Shown in pieces: positions 1 to 5,249 of a stretch of DNA of 6,575 bases (positions are counted from its first letter, which is position 1; the number at the start of each line of letters is the position of its first letter). The stretch spans positions 1 to 6,575 of the forward strand of contig JAGATO010000149.1 of assembly GCA_017621195.1 (NCBI GenBank), given 5' to 3'. Under the pieces are notes generated by a model. The model had not been told where the DNA came from, ran no database searches, and saw only the letters and a list, made by a program, of their open reading frames with translations. The stretch is from Bacillota bacterium. Lineage in GTDB: Bacteria > Bacillota > Clostridia > Peptostreptococcales > Anaerovoracaceae. The translations under genes were made by a program, and so were the position numbers.

Positions 1-1
1 C

Positions 2-439
2 GTAGCGGAGCTGAAGCAGGCGGGCCGCGATAACTTTACGGAGATTCCCAACGGATCGCCGGGTGCCGGCGACCGGCTCCACATGCTGTGGACCGAAGGT
101 GTGGCAAAGGGCCGGATCAGCCGTCAGAAGTTCGTGGACGTGTTTGCCACCGCTCCGGCCAAGGCCAACGGCATCTATCCGAGAAAGGGCGCTCTGGAAG
201 TGGGTTCCGACGCGGACATCGTCATCTTCGATCCGGATTACCGCGGTGTCATTCGACTGGAGGACAACCCCAACGGTGTGGACTACAACGTCTATGAAGG
301 CCGGCCCATGGTAGGACGAGCGGAGACCGTACTGCTGCGTGGAAACGTAGTGGTGGAAAACGCCAAATTCGTCGGTCATCTGGGTCAGGGACAGTTCATC
401 CCGGCCAAGATGTACGCCAGCGGATACGATGTAAAATAA
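2..439 (+). CDS. hydA: D-hydantoinase / dihydropyrimidinase, C-terminal fragment (5' end outside window)
   Basis: This is the last 145 codons of a gene that enters from the left edge, read in the frame beginning at base 2 and ending with TAA at 437-439. D-hydantoinases and dihydropyrimidinases are cytoplasmic binuclear-metal amidohydrolases that open hydantoin or dihydropyrimidine rings to N-carbamoyl amino acids. Seen: FTEIPNGSPGAGDR near the start of the fragment matches the family's IPNG substrate-binding loop. It is followed by GVAKGRIS, FVDVFATAPAKANGIYPRKG, and GSDADIVIFDP (start of the C-terminal beta-sandwich), then DYNVYEGRPMVGRAETVLLRGNVVVENAKFVG, the usual C-terminal block. The metal-binding His, Lys and Asp residues lie upstream of the window, so catalytic competence cannot be judged. 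The fragment has no frameshift and ends at a normal family C-terminus. A hydantoinase beside sigma-54 activators and another amidohydrolase suggests a purine, hydantoin or amino-acid degradation locus. A dihydropyrimidinase or a related ureide hydrolase cannot be excluded. Confidence 0.9.
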   Translation, partial: VAELKQAGRDNFTEIPNGSPGAGDRLHMLWTEGVAKGRISRQKFVDVFATAPAKANGIYPRKGALEVGSDADIVIFDPDYRGVIRLEDNPNGVDYNVYEGRPMVGRAETVLLRGNVVVENAKFVGHLGQGQFIPAKMYASGYDVK

Positions 440-454
440 AAAATGAAAACAAAA

Positions 455-488
455 GTGGCAGGGCATTCAGATACTCTGCCATTTTTTT
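455..488 (+). terminator. Rho-independent terminator after the hydantoinase gene, ending 2 nt before the next RBS
   Basis: The arms TGGCAGGG (456-463) and CTCTGCCA (474-481) pair over 8 bp with one G-T wobble around a 10-nt loop, followed by seven Ts (482-488). It lies 16 nt after the hydantoinase stop. The AAGGAGG of the downstream regulator begins at 491, so there is no space for a promoter between terminator and RBS. Regulator expression must therefore come from read-through or from a promoter at or before the hairpin. Confidence 0.85.
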
Positions 489-490
489 GA

Positions 491-497
491 AAGGAGG
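491..497 (+). promoter_or_regulatory. Ribosome binding site deciding the start of the first sigma-54 activator
   Basis: AAGGAGG lies 7 nt before the ATG at 505. This fixes the start at 505 rather than at the in-frame TTG at 487, which falls inside the terminator T-tract and would have no Shine-Dalgarno sequence. Confidence 0.85.
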
Positions 498-504
498 ACG
501 CTGT

Positions 505-1860
505 ATGGAACATCTGGATGTAAAACAAATTTTGAACGTATTCAATTATTTTGACGGCGCCGTGATTGCCGACGAAACCGGAGCCATCGTATACTACAGC
601 AACCAGCGAAATCAACGTGGCGATTGGACACCGAACGCGGCAGAGACCAGCAGTTTACAGCAGGTGTTAAAGACCGGAAAACCAATCTACAACCATACCG
701 AGCGTCTCTCGTCCACTGGAGGGCGGGTGGAGATCAACACGTACAGTACGCTTCCCATCGTCCGAAACGACAAAGTTGTAGGGGCGGTCAAGCTGTTTCG
801 CTGCGTCAATGCTGGAAACGATGGAGGTGAAGTGACGCTTTGCCGGACAGAAACAGAATCGCCGCTCTATTGCCTCAGCGATATAGTAACCACATCCTCG
901 CGGATGAAAGAGGTCAAGCAGCAGGTATTAGCCGTGGCGAGCATGGATTCGCCGGTTATGATCTGCGGTGAGACGGGGACAGGAAAGGAAATGGTGGCTC
1001 AGAGCATTCACACATCCAGCAGTCGGGTGCAAGGGCCTTTCCTGTCTCAAAACTGTGCCGCTATTCCGTCTACATTGTTGGAGAGCCTTTTGTTCGGAAC
1101 AGTCCGTGGCGCGTATACAGGGGCGGAGGATCGTCCCGGCCTGTTTGAAATGGCGGATGGGGGGACGCTGTTTCTAGATGAAATAAATTCCATGGAACCG
1201 GCTATGCAGGCCAAGCTATTGCAAGTGATCGAATCGGGAAGTGTAACCCGAGTAGGCGATCATCGATCCTGCACTTTTGACGTAAGAATCCTGTCCGCAG
1301 CCAACGAGGAACCGCATCGGTGCGTAATGGAAAAGAAATTGAGGGAAGATCTTTTCTATCGGTTGAGCACATTGCAAATTCACATTCCACCACTGCGTGA
1401 AAGGGTAGCGGACATCGGATATTTGACGGAACATTTCATTGCAGTCAATAATTCCAAGATGAATAAAAATGTTCTGGGTGTCAGCCCGGAGGTGTTTCAG
1501 CGATTTGAACAGTACAATTGGCCGGGCAATGTGAGAGAACTAAAGAACATCGTGGAGGGAGCATTCAACATCTTAGGCGACGGACGGTTTATTCGCGAGG
1601 AACATCTGCCCCAATACGTACGTCAGCGAATGAAGAAAGCAGAGAAAGTGGCTGTCTCCGATCGGGGACGATCGGATGATTTTATTGGACTGAAGGAACG
1701 GGTGGAAGGGTATGAAAAACAGTTGATTCAGACAGCGCTTCGTTCAACGAAAAACGTGTATCAGGCTGCTCTGTTTTTGAAGATTTCCAAGCAGGGACTG
1801 TATTACAAGATGAAAAAGTATGGCCTGTCCAGACAGAGGCGGGGGAGGAATATGCTATGA
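505..1860 (+). CDS. Sigma-54-dependent transcriptional activator with shortened N-terminal PAS-like domain (first of a tandem pair)
   Basis: This is a 451-aa bacterial enhancer-binding protein of the RocR/YgeV type, which uses ATP hydrolysis to remodel sigma-54 RNA polymerase at -24/-12 promoters. Seen, in order: a PAS-like sensor (about residues 8-103, starting QILNVFNYFDG); the AAA+ core with Walker A GETGTGKE (155-162), sigma-54 contact loop GAYTGA (202-207, Tyr instead of the usual Phe), Walker B GGTLFLDEI (219-227, D225/E226), arginine fingers R280 and R286 in LREDLFYRL, and sensor II WPGNVREL (339-346, R344); and a Fis-type helix-turn-helix (about 415-441, ISKQGLYYKMKKYGL). There is no receiver domain, so control is probably by a small ligand on the PAS domain rather than by phosphorylation. 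The PAS region is 13 residues shorter than in the neighbouring paralog. The stop overlaps the next gene's start (ATGA, 1857-1860), so the pair is almost certainly cotranscribed and translationally coupled. The likely target is the promoter at 3377-3393 (inference). Confidence 0.93.
   Translation: MEHLDVKQILNVFNYFDGAVIADETGAIVYYSNQRNQRGDWTPNAAETSSLQQVLKTGKPIYNHTERLSSTGGRVEINTYSTLPIVRNDKVVGAVKLFRCVNAGNDGGEVTLCRTETESPLYCLSDIVTTSSRMKEVKQQVLAVASMDSPVMICGETGTGKEMVAQSIHTSSSRVQGPFLSQNCAAIPSTLLESLLFGTVRGAYTGAEDRPGLFEMADGGTLFLDEINSMEPAMQAKLLQVIESGSVTRVGDHRSCTFDVRILSAANEEPHRCVMEKKLREDLFYRLSTLQIHIPPLRERVADIGYLTEHFIAVNNSKMNKNVLGVSPEVFQRFEQYNWPGNVRELKNIVEGAFNILGDGRFIREEHLPQYVRQRMKKAEKVAVSDRGRSDDFIGLKERVEGYEKQLIQTALRSTKNVYQAALFLKISKQGLYYKMKKYGLSRQRRGRNML
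1120..1215 (+). repeat. High-identity segment shared by the two activator genes (copy 1; copy 2 at 2523-2618)
   Basis: Bases 1120-1215 align without gaps to 2523-2618 (offset 1403) with 7 mismatches in 96 bases by hand count, including an exact 28-base match at 1148-1175/2551-2578. This encodes the end of the GAYTGA loop through Walker B to MQAK. A second exact 23-base match (1519-1541/2922-2944) covers WPGNVREL. Most other parts of the genes are clearly more diverged at the DNA level. Confidence 0.8.
1844..1848 (+). promoter_or_regulatory. Ribosome binding site of the second activator, inside the end of the first
   Basis: GGAGG lies 8 nt before the ATG at 1857, within the last codons of the upstream gene. 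Together with the ATGA overlap at 1857-1860 it supports coupled but independently efficient initiation of the second regulator. Confidence 0.75.
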
Positions 1861-3239
1861 AGGAATTGCAGTTCGATCGGATTCTGAATATGTTCAATTA
1901 TTTTGACGGTGTCATCATCACCGACGAAAGGGGTGTCATCGAATATTATTTCAATTCCCGCAGTGATATCTACAGTTTGCGGATGGATCCCATTGGAAAG
2001 AACATTCTGGAAGTCCATCCGTATCTGACGGAAGAAACCAGCAGCATCATGCGGGTGTTGAAGACGGGAAAGCCTATTTACGACCAGATAGAACACCTGA
2101 AAACGGAGCATGGGCAGACGGTAACCAATGTCTACAGCACATTTCCCATTGTGCGGGATGGCGTGTGCGTCGGAGCCATCGACATGTCACGAAGTGTCGA
2201 TGATAAGACACATCAGAACATAACGCGGCAACACATTGTTCTACCGGGAAATACGGAAGAAAAAGCGTTGTATCAATTGGGAGATATCGTAACGGAATGC
2301 CCACAGGTGCTGGAACTCAAGAAAAGGATTCCGTTGATTGCGGACACGAATTCTGCGGTGATGATCTACGGAGAGACGGGAACGGGAAAGGAATTGATCG
2401 CCCAGAGCATCCATACGGCAGGAAAACGCCGTGAGAAGCCGTTCATCTCCCAGAACTGTGCGGCGATCCCTTCTACATTGCTGGAAAGCATCCTGTTCGG
2501 AACGGTCAAGGGAGCCTATACCGGGGCGGAGGATCGACCGGGCCTGTTCGAAATGGCGGATGGGGGGACGCTGTTTCTGGATGAGATCAATTCCATGGAA
2601 CCGGCCATGCAGGCCAAGATTTTGCGAGCCATTGAGGAAAAGCAGGTGATGCGCATCGGTGGGAGCCGTACCGTTCGCTTCGATGTGAAACTGATTTCAG
2701 CGCTGAACGAAGAACCCTGTGTCTGTATGGAGCAGGGAAAACTGCGGGAGGATTTGTTTTACCGTCTCAGTACGGTTCTGGTGGAGCTTCCACCGCTGAG
2801 GGAACGGGGAACGGATGTGTTTCTCCTGTCGGATCGGTTCATCTGTCAGAACAATAAGGTGATGAATAAGTCGGTACTGGGACTGTCAGAAGAGGTACGT
2901 GACATCTTTCGAATGTATACCTGGCCGGGCAATGTGAGAGAACTGCGCAATGTGATCGAAGGAGCCTTTGCCAACCTTCGGTCTCAGGTGATTCAGAAGG
3001 ATAATCTGCCGTCCTACATGACGCAGAGCTACGATGAAGAGGAATTGCGATTGATGGCACAGGATACGGAGATGTCGCTGGAAGAGAAGGTGGCTGCTTT
3101 GGAAAAGAGGCTGATCCTTCAGGCACTGGATTCCTCTCCCAGTGAGAGAACTGCGGCGGATCGGCTGAAGATTTCAAAACAGTCGTTGAACTATAAGTTG
3201 AAAAAATACGACCTCAAAACAGCGATATCGCGTCATTGA
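1857..3239 (+). CDS. Sigma-54-dependent transcriptional activator with PAS domain (second of a tandem pair)
   Basis: This 460-aa protein is a close paralog of the preceding gene and has the same architecture. It has a PAS domain (about residues 8-115, with the PIGKNILEV segment at 45-53 that the neighbour lacks). Its AAA+ domain has Walker A GETGTGKE (172-179), GAYTGA (219-224), Walker B GGTLFLDEI (236-244, D242/E243), arginine fingers R297 and R303, and sensor II WPGNVREL (356-363). The C-terminal Fis-type helix-turn-helix (about 425-453) contains ISKQSLNYKLKKYDL. No receiver domain is present, so ligand sensing by the PAS domain is the likely input. The two recognition helices are alike but not identical (SKQGLYYKMKKY against SKQSLNYKLKKY), so the proteins probably bind similar sites and could form mixed hexamers (inference). 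The start at 1857 is supported by GGAGG 8 nt upstream and by the overlap with the previous stop. The gene ends 102 nt before a terminator and 137 nt before a sigma-54 promoter, its most likely target. Confidence 0.94.
   Translation: MKELQFDRILNMFNYFDGVIITDERGVIEYYFNSRSDIYSLRMDPIGKNILEVHPYLTEETSSIMRVLKTGKPIYDQIEHLKTEHGQTVTNVYSTFPIVRDGVCVGAIDMSRSVDDKTHQNITRQHIVLPGNTEEKALYQLGDIVTECPQVLELKKRIPLIADTNSAVMIYGETGTGKELIAQSIHTAGKRREKPFISQNCAAIPSTLLESILFGTVKGAYTGAEDRPGLFEMADGGTLFLDEINSMEPAMQAKILRAIEEKQVMRIGGSRTVRFDVKLISALNEEPCVCMEQGKLREDLFYRLSTVLVELPPLRERGTDVFLLSDRFICQNNKVMNKSVLGLSEEVRDIFRMYTWPGNVRELRNVIEGAFANLRSQVIQKDNLPSYMTQSYDEEELRLMAQDTEMSLEEKVAALEKRLILQALDSSPSERTAADRLKISKQSLNYKLKKYDLKTAISRH
2523..2618 (+). 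repeat. High-identity segment shared by the two activator genes (copy 2; copy 1 at 1120-1215)
   Basis: This is the partner of the segment at 1120-1215. It lies in the part of the AAA+ domain that contacts sigma-54 and holds Walker B. The similarity reflects duplication of the regulator gene plus strong constraint or local gene conversion. Confidence 0.8.
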
Positions 3240-3269
3240 TGGTATCCGACGCCATTTTTCGATTCGCGG

Positions 3270-3281
3270 ACCGATTGCGGT
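3270..3281 (+). promoter_or_regulatory. Small palindrome ACCG-N4-CGGT, possible activator site
   Basis: A perfect 4-bp inverted repeat with a 4-bp spacer lies about 100 bp upstream of the sigma-54 promoter, a usual distance for an enhancer site. A dyad this short is easily found by chance, so the assignment is weak. Confidence 0.2.
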
Positions 3282-3285
3282 AAAA

Positions 3286-3366
3286 TAGACTGGAATTCGG
3301 AAATAAAAAATCTAATTTTTTTTACCATCCATGTAGACTGAAAGCTCTGAATTGTTGAAATTCGGA
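3286..3366 (+). repeat. Paired short direct repeats upstream of the sigma-54 promoter (candidate activator-binding region)
   Basis: TAGACTG occurs at 3286-3292 and 3334-3340. AATTCGGA occurs at 3294-3301 and 3359-3366. The two words come in the same order both times, 1 nt apart in the first copy and 18 nt apart in the second. Between the copies lies an A/T tract (AAAAAAT at 3305-3311, eight Ts at 3316-3323), which could give intrinsic bending. Position relative to the -24/-12 element fits an enhancer region, but the second AATTCGGA is part of the terminator stem, so coincidence is possible. Confidence 0.3.
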
Positions 3367-3378
3367 GCTTTTTCTTTT
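3341..3378 (+). terminator. Rho-independent terminator after the regulator pair
   Basis: The arms AAAGCTCTGAAT (3341-3352) and ATTCGGAGCTTT (3360-3371) form a 12-bp stem with one T-G wobble and a 7-nt loop, followed by a T-rich run (3369-3378, interrupted by one C). It would end the regulator transcript just before the transporter promoter. The T-run touches the -24 element of that promoter. Confidence 0.85.
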
Positions 3379-3393
3379 GGCATAAAACTTGCT
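3377..3393 (+). promoter_or_regulatory. Sigma-54 (-24/-12) promoter of the transporter gene
   Basis: TTGGCATAAAACTTGCT matches the sigma-54 consensus TGGCACG-N4-TTGCW at all key bases. The -24 GG is at 3379-3380 and the -12 GC at 3391-3392, exactly 12 bp apart, with only the two least constrained positions of the -24 box differing. Transcription should start near 3403, giving an untranslated leader of about 105 nt before the ATG at 3509. It lies directly downstream of two sigma-54 activator genes, which are the obvious candidates to control it. No credible -35/-10 promoter was seen nearby. Confidence 0.85.
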
Positions 3394-3402
3394 GTTGAAT
3401 AA

Positions 3403-3508
3403 AGTAAGTACTTTTGCCGGTACGAGGAATGGGTTCTGCCTGAACCGGGAGAGGTGACTTTTTCCGTTATCGCTCGTTGTTACAAAGGAAGTAAGAAAGG
3501 AAAGAAAG
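3403..3508 (+). other. 5' untranslated leader of the transporter gene
   Basis: This is the stretch between the predicted sigma-54 start point and the ATG. It can form either GGTTC/GAACC (3432-3436 with 3442-3446) or CCGGT/ACCGG (3417-3421 with 3444-3448). These share bases 3444-3446, so they exclude each other. It ends in an A/G-rich ribosome binding region (AAAGGAAAG, 3496-3504). I do not recognise a known riboswitch here. Confidence 0.4.
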
Positions 3509-5059
3509 ATGGAAGCTATTGACTATGGTATCTTATGTTTAATTCCACCGATCGTAACAGTCGTGCTTGCACTGACTACAAAACACACTATTTTATCCCT
3601 GTTCTTTGGCATCTGGGTCGGCTCCACCGTCATCAACGGATGGAACCCCATCGTCGGATTTGTCCGCATTCTGCCTGATTTCATGGTACCTTCTCTGGGC
3701 AATGGATACAATGCCGGAATTATCATGCTGGTAACCCTGGCAGGCGGTATGATCATCATGCTGAGAGAGACCGGCGGCGCGTATGCCTTCGCCAAGCTGA
3801 TGTCGAAGAAGGTCGATACGCCGTCTAAGGGACAGCTTCTGACCAGCGTATCCGCTCTGGCATTCTGCTACACAGAGCCCTGCCTGATTCTGGGAACCAT
3901 CATGCGTCCTGTGACCGATGCGGTTCGAATTTCCAGAGCAAAGCTGGCTTACATCCTGGACTCCCTGGGCTGCAACCTGGCATCCTTCTCCCCCATCTCC
4001 AGCTACGGTCCCTTCATCACCGGCCTGATCGCCACTGAAGTTGCCCTGGCAGGACTGACTGACAGCGAATGGGGAATCTGGGCAGGCATGCTGAAGTACA
4101 ACATGTACTCTCTGTTCGCCATCGTGGCCGTTGTTCTGGTTGCCGTAGGCGACATCAACATCGGACCGATGTACACCGAAGAAATGAGAGCCAGAAGAGA
4201 GGGTAAGGTCATCGCTGATGGCGTACAGCCCCTGACTCCGGAAAAGAAAGTCAACTTCCCAGACGGCTATGAACCGACTCTGGTCTGCTTCGTAGCTCCC
4301 ATGGTAACCCTGTTCGTCGTTCTGTTCGCCGTGATCTTCTGGACCGGCAACGTAGCGGAAAACGGTCTGATCGGAGCCTTCCGCAGCGCGGACATCACCA
4401 CCGCAATCATGATCGCTTTCATCACCTGCGCAGCGGTTGCCGGCATCGTCGGTGTCGCCAAGGGACTGTGGAAGCCGGTTAAGGCATTCGACACCTTCAT
4501 CAATGGTATGATCGAACTGATCAACGTACCGTTCATCCTGGTATGCGCATGGTCCTTAGGAAAGGTTGTCAGCATGATGGGAACCGGTGCTTACCTGGCA
4601 GGCATCGTAGAACAGTATCTGACCGGAGGTCTGGTACCGGCGCTGATCTTCATCACCGGTGCAGTCATCTCCTTCGCTACCGGCTCTTCCTGGGGAACCT
4701 GGTCGCTGCTCATGCCGATCGCATTCCCGATGGCCGTACAGTTTAATATTCCGCCCGCATTCATCGTAGGATGCGTCATCTCCGCAGGACTGTTCGGAGA
4801 CCAGTGCTCTCCGATTTCCGACACCACCGTACTGTCCTCCACCGGAGCCAGCTGCAACCATATCGTACACGTTATGACCCAGCTGCCCTATGGTATCACC
4901 GTAGGCGTATCCGCCTTCATCGGTTACCTGTTCGGCGGGCTGACCGGACAGTACATGCTGAGCATCGCTGTAACGGCGGTTGTCTTAGTCATTGGCATGC
5001 TGATCTTAAAGAGCGTCGTCAAGAAAACCAAGCTGGCCGACACCAAAGCTGCAGCGTAA
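3509..5059 (+). CDS. nhaC: NhaC-family sodium/proton antiporter-type secondary transporter
   Basis: This 516-aa polytopic inner-membrane protein of the NhaC (PF03553) family has a normal length for that family. Seen: many hydrophobic segments (for example about residues 7-40, 69-86, 200-214, 258-278, 297-315, 376-390, 461-477, 484-501), and the family signatures AFCYTEPCLILGTIMRPVTD (118-137), PISSYG (162-167), FATGSSWGTW (389-398) and GLFGDQCSPISDTTVLSSTG (427-446) followed by HIVHVMTQLPY. The acidic and Ser/Thr residues in those last blocks are the likely ion path. The family includes Na+/H+ antiporters, the malate/lactate antiporter MleN and predicted amino-acid carriers. Placement beside two hydrolases and under a substrate-type sigma-54 promoter favours an organic solute carrier over general pH control (inference). 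The start is supported by AAAGGAAAG just upstream. CTG and ATC/ACC codons dominate more than in the regulators, suggesting high expression once induced. The symbol denotes the family, not a proven substrate. Confidence 0.92.
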   Translation: MEAIDYGILCLIPPIVTVVLALTTKHTILSLFFGIWVGSTVINGWNPIVGFVRILPDFMVPSLGNGYNAGIIMLVTLAGGMIIMLRETGGAYAFAKLMSKKVDTPSKGQLLTSVSALAFCYTEPCLILGTIMRPVTDAVRISRAKLAYILDSLGCNLASFSPISSYGPFITGLIATEVALAGLTDSEWGIWAGMLKYNMYSLFAIVAVVLVAVGDINIGPMYTEEMRARREGKVIADGVQPLTPEKKVNFPDGYEPTLVCFVAPMVTLFVVLFAVIFWTGNVAENGLIGAFRSADITTAIMIAFITCAAVAGIVGVAKGLWKPVKAFDTFINGMIELINVPFILVCAWSLGKVVSMMGTGAYLAGIVEQYLTGGLVPALIFITGAVISFATGSSWGTWSLLMPIAFPMAVQFNIPPAFIVGCVISAGLFGDQCSPISDTTVLSSTGASCNHIVHVMTQLPYGITVGVSAFIGYLFGGLTGQYMLSIAVTAVVLVIGMLILKSVVKKTKLADTKAAA

Positions 5060-5132
5060 TTGATATTTTCACAAAATTTTCAGAAAATCGAAGGAAAAAC
5101 CGATTGTATCTTGATCGGAAATTTGGTACATT

Positions 5133-5161
5133 GGAGTTGTGCAAGGCTTTTGCACAACTCC
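5133..5161 (+). terminator. Perfect 12-bp hairpin in the transporter-amidohydrolase spacer (weak terminator or read-through element)
   Basis: GGAGTTGTGCAA (5133-5144) and TTGCACAACTCC (5150-5161) pair perfectly around the 5-nt loop GGCTT. Only three Ts follow (5162-5164), then GAATATATT, so termination may be partial. It lies 73 nt after the transporter stop. It could reduce, rather than block, transcription of the amidohydrolase gene, or protect the 3' end of the transporter mRNA. Confidence 0.6.
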
Positions 5162-5187
5162 TTTGAATATATTGACGAGGAGAGTAT

Positions 5188-5216
5188 CCTTCGGACCGGT
5201 GAGAGAAGGCCGGAGG
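5188..5216 (+). promoter_or_regulatory. Possible RNA stem masking the Shine-Dalgarno sequence of the upstream micro-ORF
   Basis: CCTTCGG (5188-5194) can pair with CCGGAGG (5210-5216) over 7 bp with one wobble, around a 15-nt loop. The 3' arm contains the GGAGG that serves the ATG at 5223. A stem here would lower initiation at the micro-ORF and so, through the ATGA overlap, might lower amidohydrolase translation. This is a base-pairing prediction done by eye. Confidence 0.35.
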
Positions 5217-5222
5217 TTGCTG

Positions 5223-5249
5223 ATGGAAAGGAAATGGGTGAACGAATGA
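5223..5249 (+). CDS. Eight-codon upstream ORF (MERKWVNE) coupled to the amidohydrolase start
   Basis: ATG at 5223 has a strong GGAGG (5212-5216) at 6-nt spacing and reads eight sense codons to TGA at 5247-5249. That stop overlaps the amidohydrolase ATG at 5246 as ATGA. This Shine-Dalgarno sequence is better placed for the micro-ORF than for the downstream gene, so ribosomes may load here and reinitiate. The peptide resembles nothing I know and may have no function of its own. The alternative is that it arose by chance and the downstream gene starts independently at 5234 or 5246. Confidence 0.4.
   Translation: MERKWVNE

Noticed and set aside
63..314. Alternative-frame ORFs over the hydantoinase end
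   Set aside because: The frame from base 2 carries continuous hydantoinase motifs; the others are Arg/Ser-rich shadows.
487..504. Upstream TTG start for the first activator
   Set aside because: It falls in the terminator T-run and has no ribosome binding site, whereas ATG 505 has AAGGAGG at 7-nt spacing and aligns with the paralog's N-terminus.
3239..3259. Hairpin ATGGT/GCCAT followed by five Ts directly after the second activator
   Set aside because: The stem is only 5 bp with a wobble pair, and a much stronger terminator follows at 3341-3378.
3403..3508. Riboswitch in the transporter leader
   Set aside because: No known aptamer core was recognisable, and the possible stems are short.
4267..4870. 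Minus-strand and alternative-frame ORFs across the transporter gene
   Set aside because: They mirror the biased codons of the NhaC-family frame and show no domains or ribosome binding sites.
5095..5118. CCGAT/ATCGG hairpin that would be a minus-strand terminator because of the adjoining A-run
   Set aside because: The stem is 5 bp with a 9-nt loop, and no minus-strand gene in the window needs it.
5120..5180. Sigma-54 or -35/-10 promoter for the amidohydrolase
   Set aside because: No GG/GC pair has the required 12-bp spacing. The only fair -10 (TATATT, 5168-5173) has TTGCAC just 12 bp upstream, too close to be a -35.
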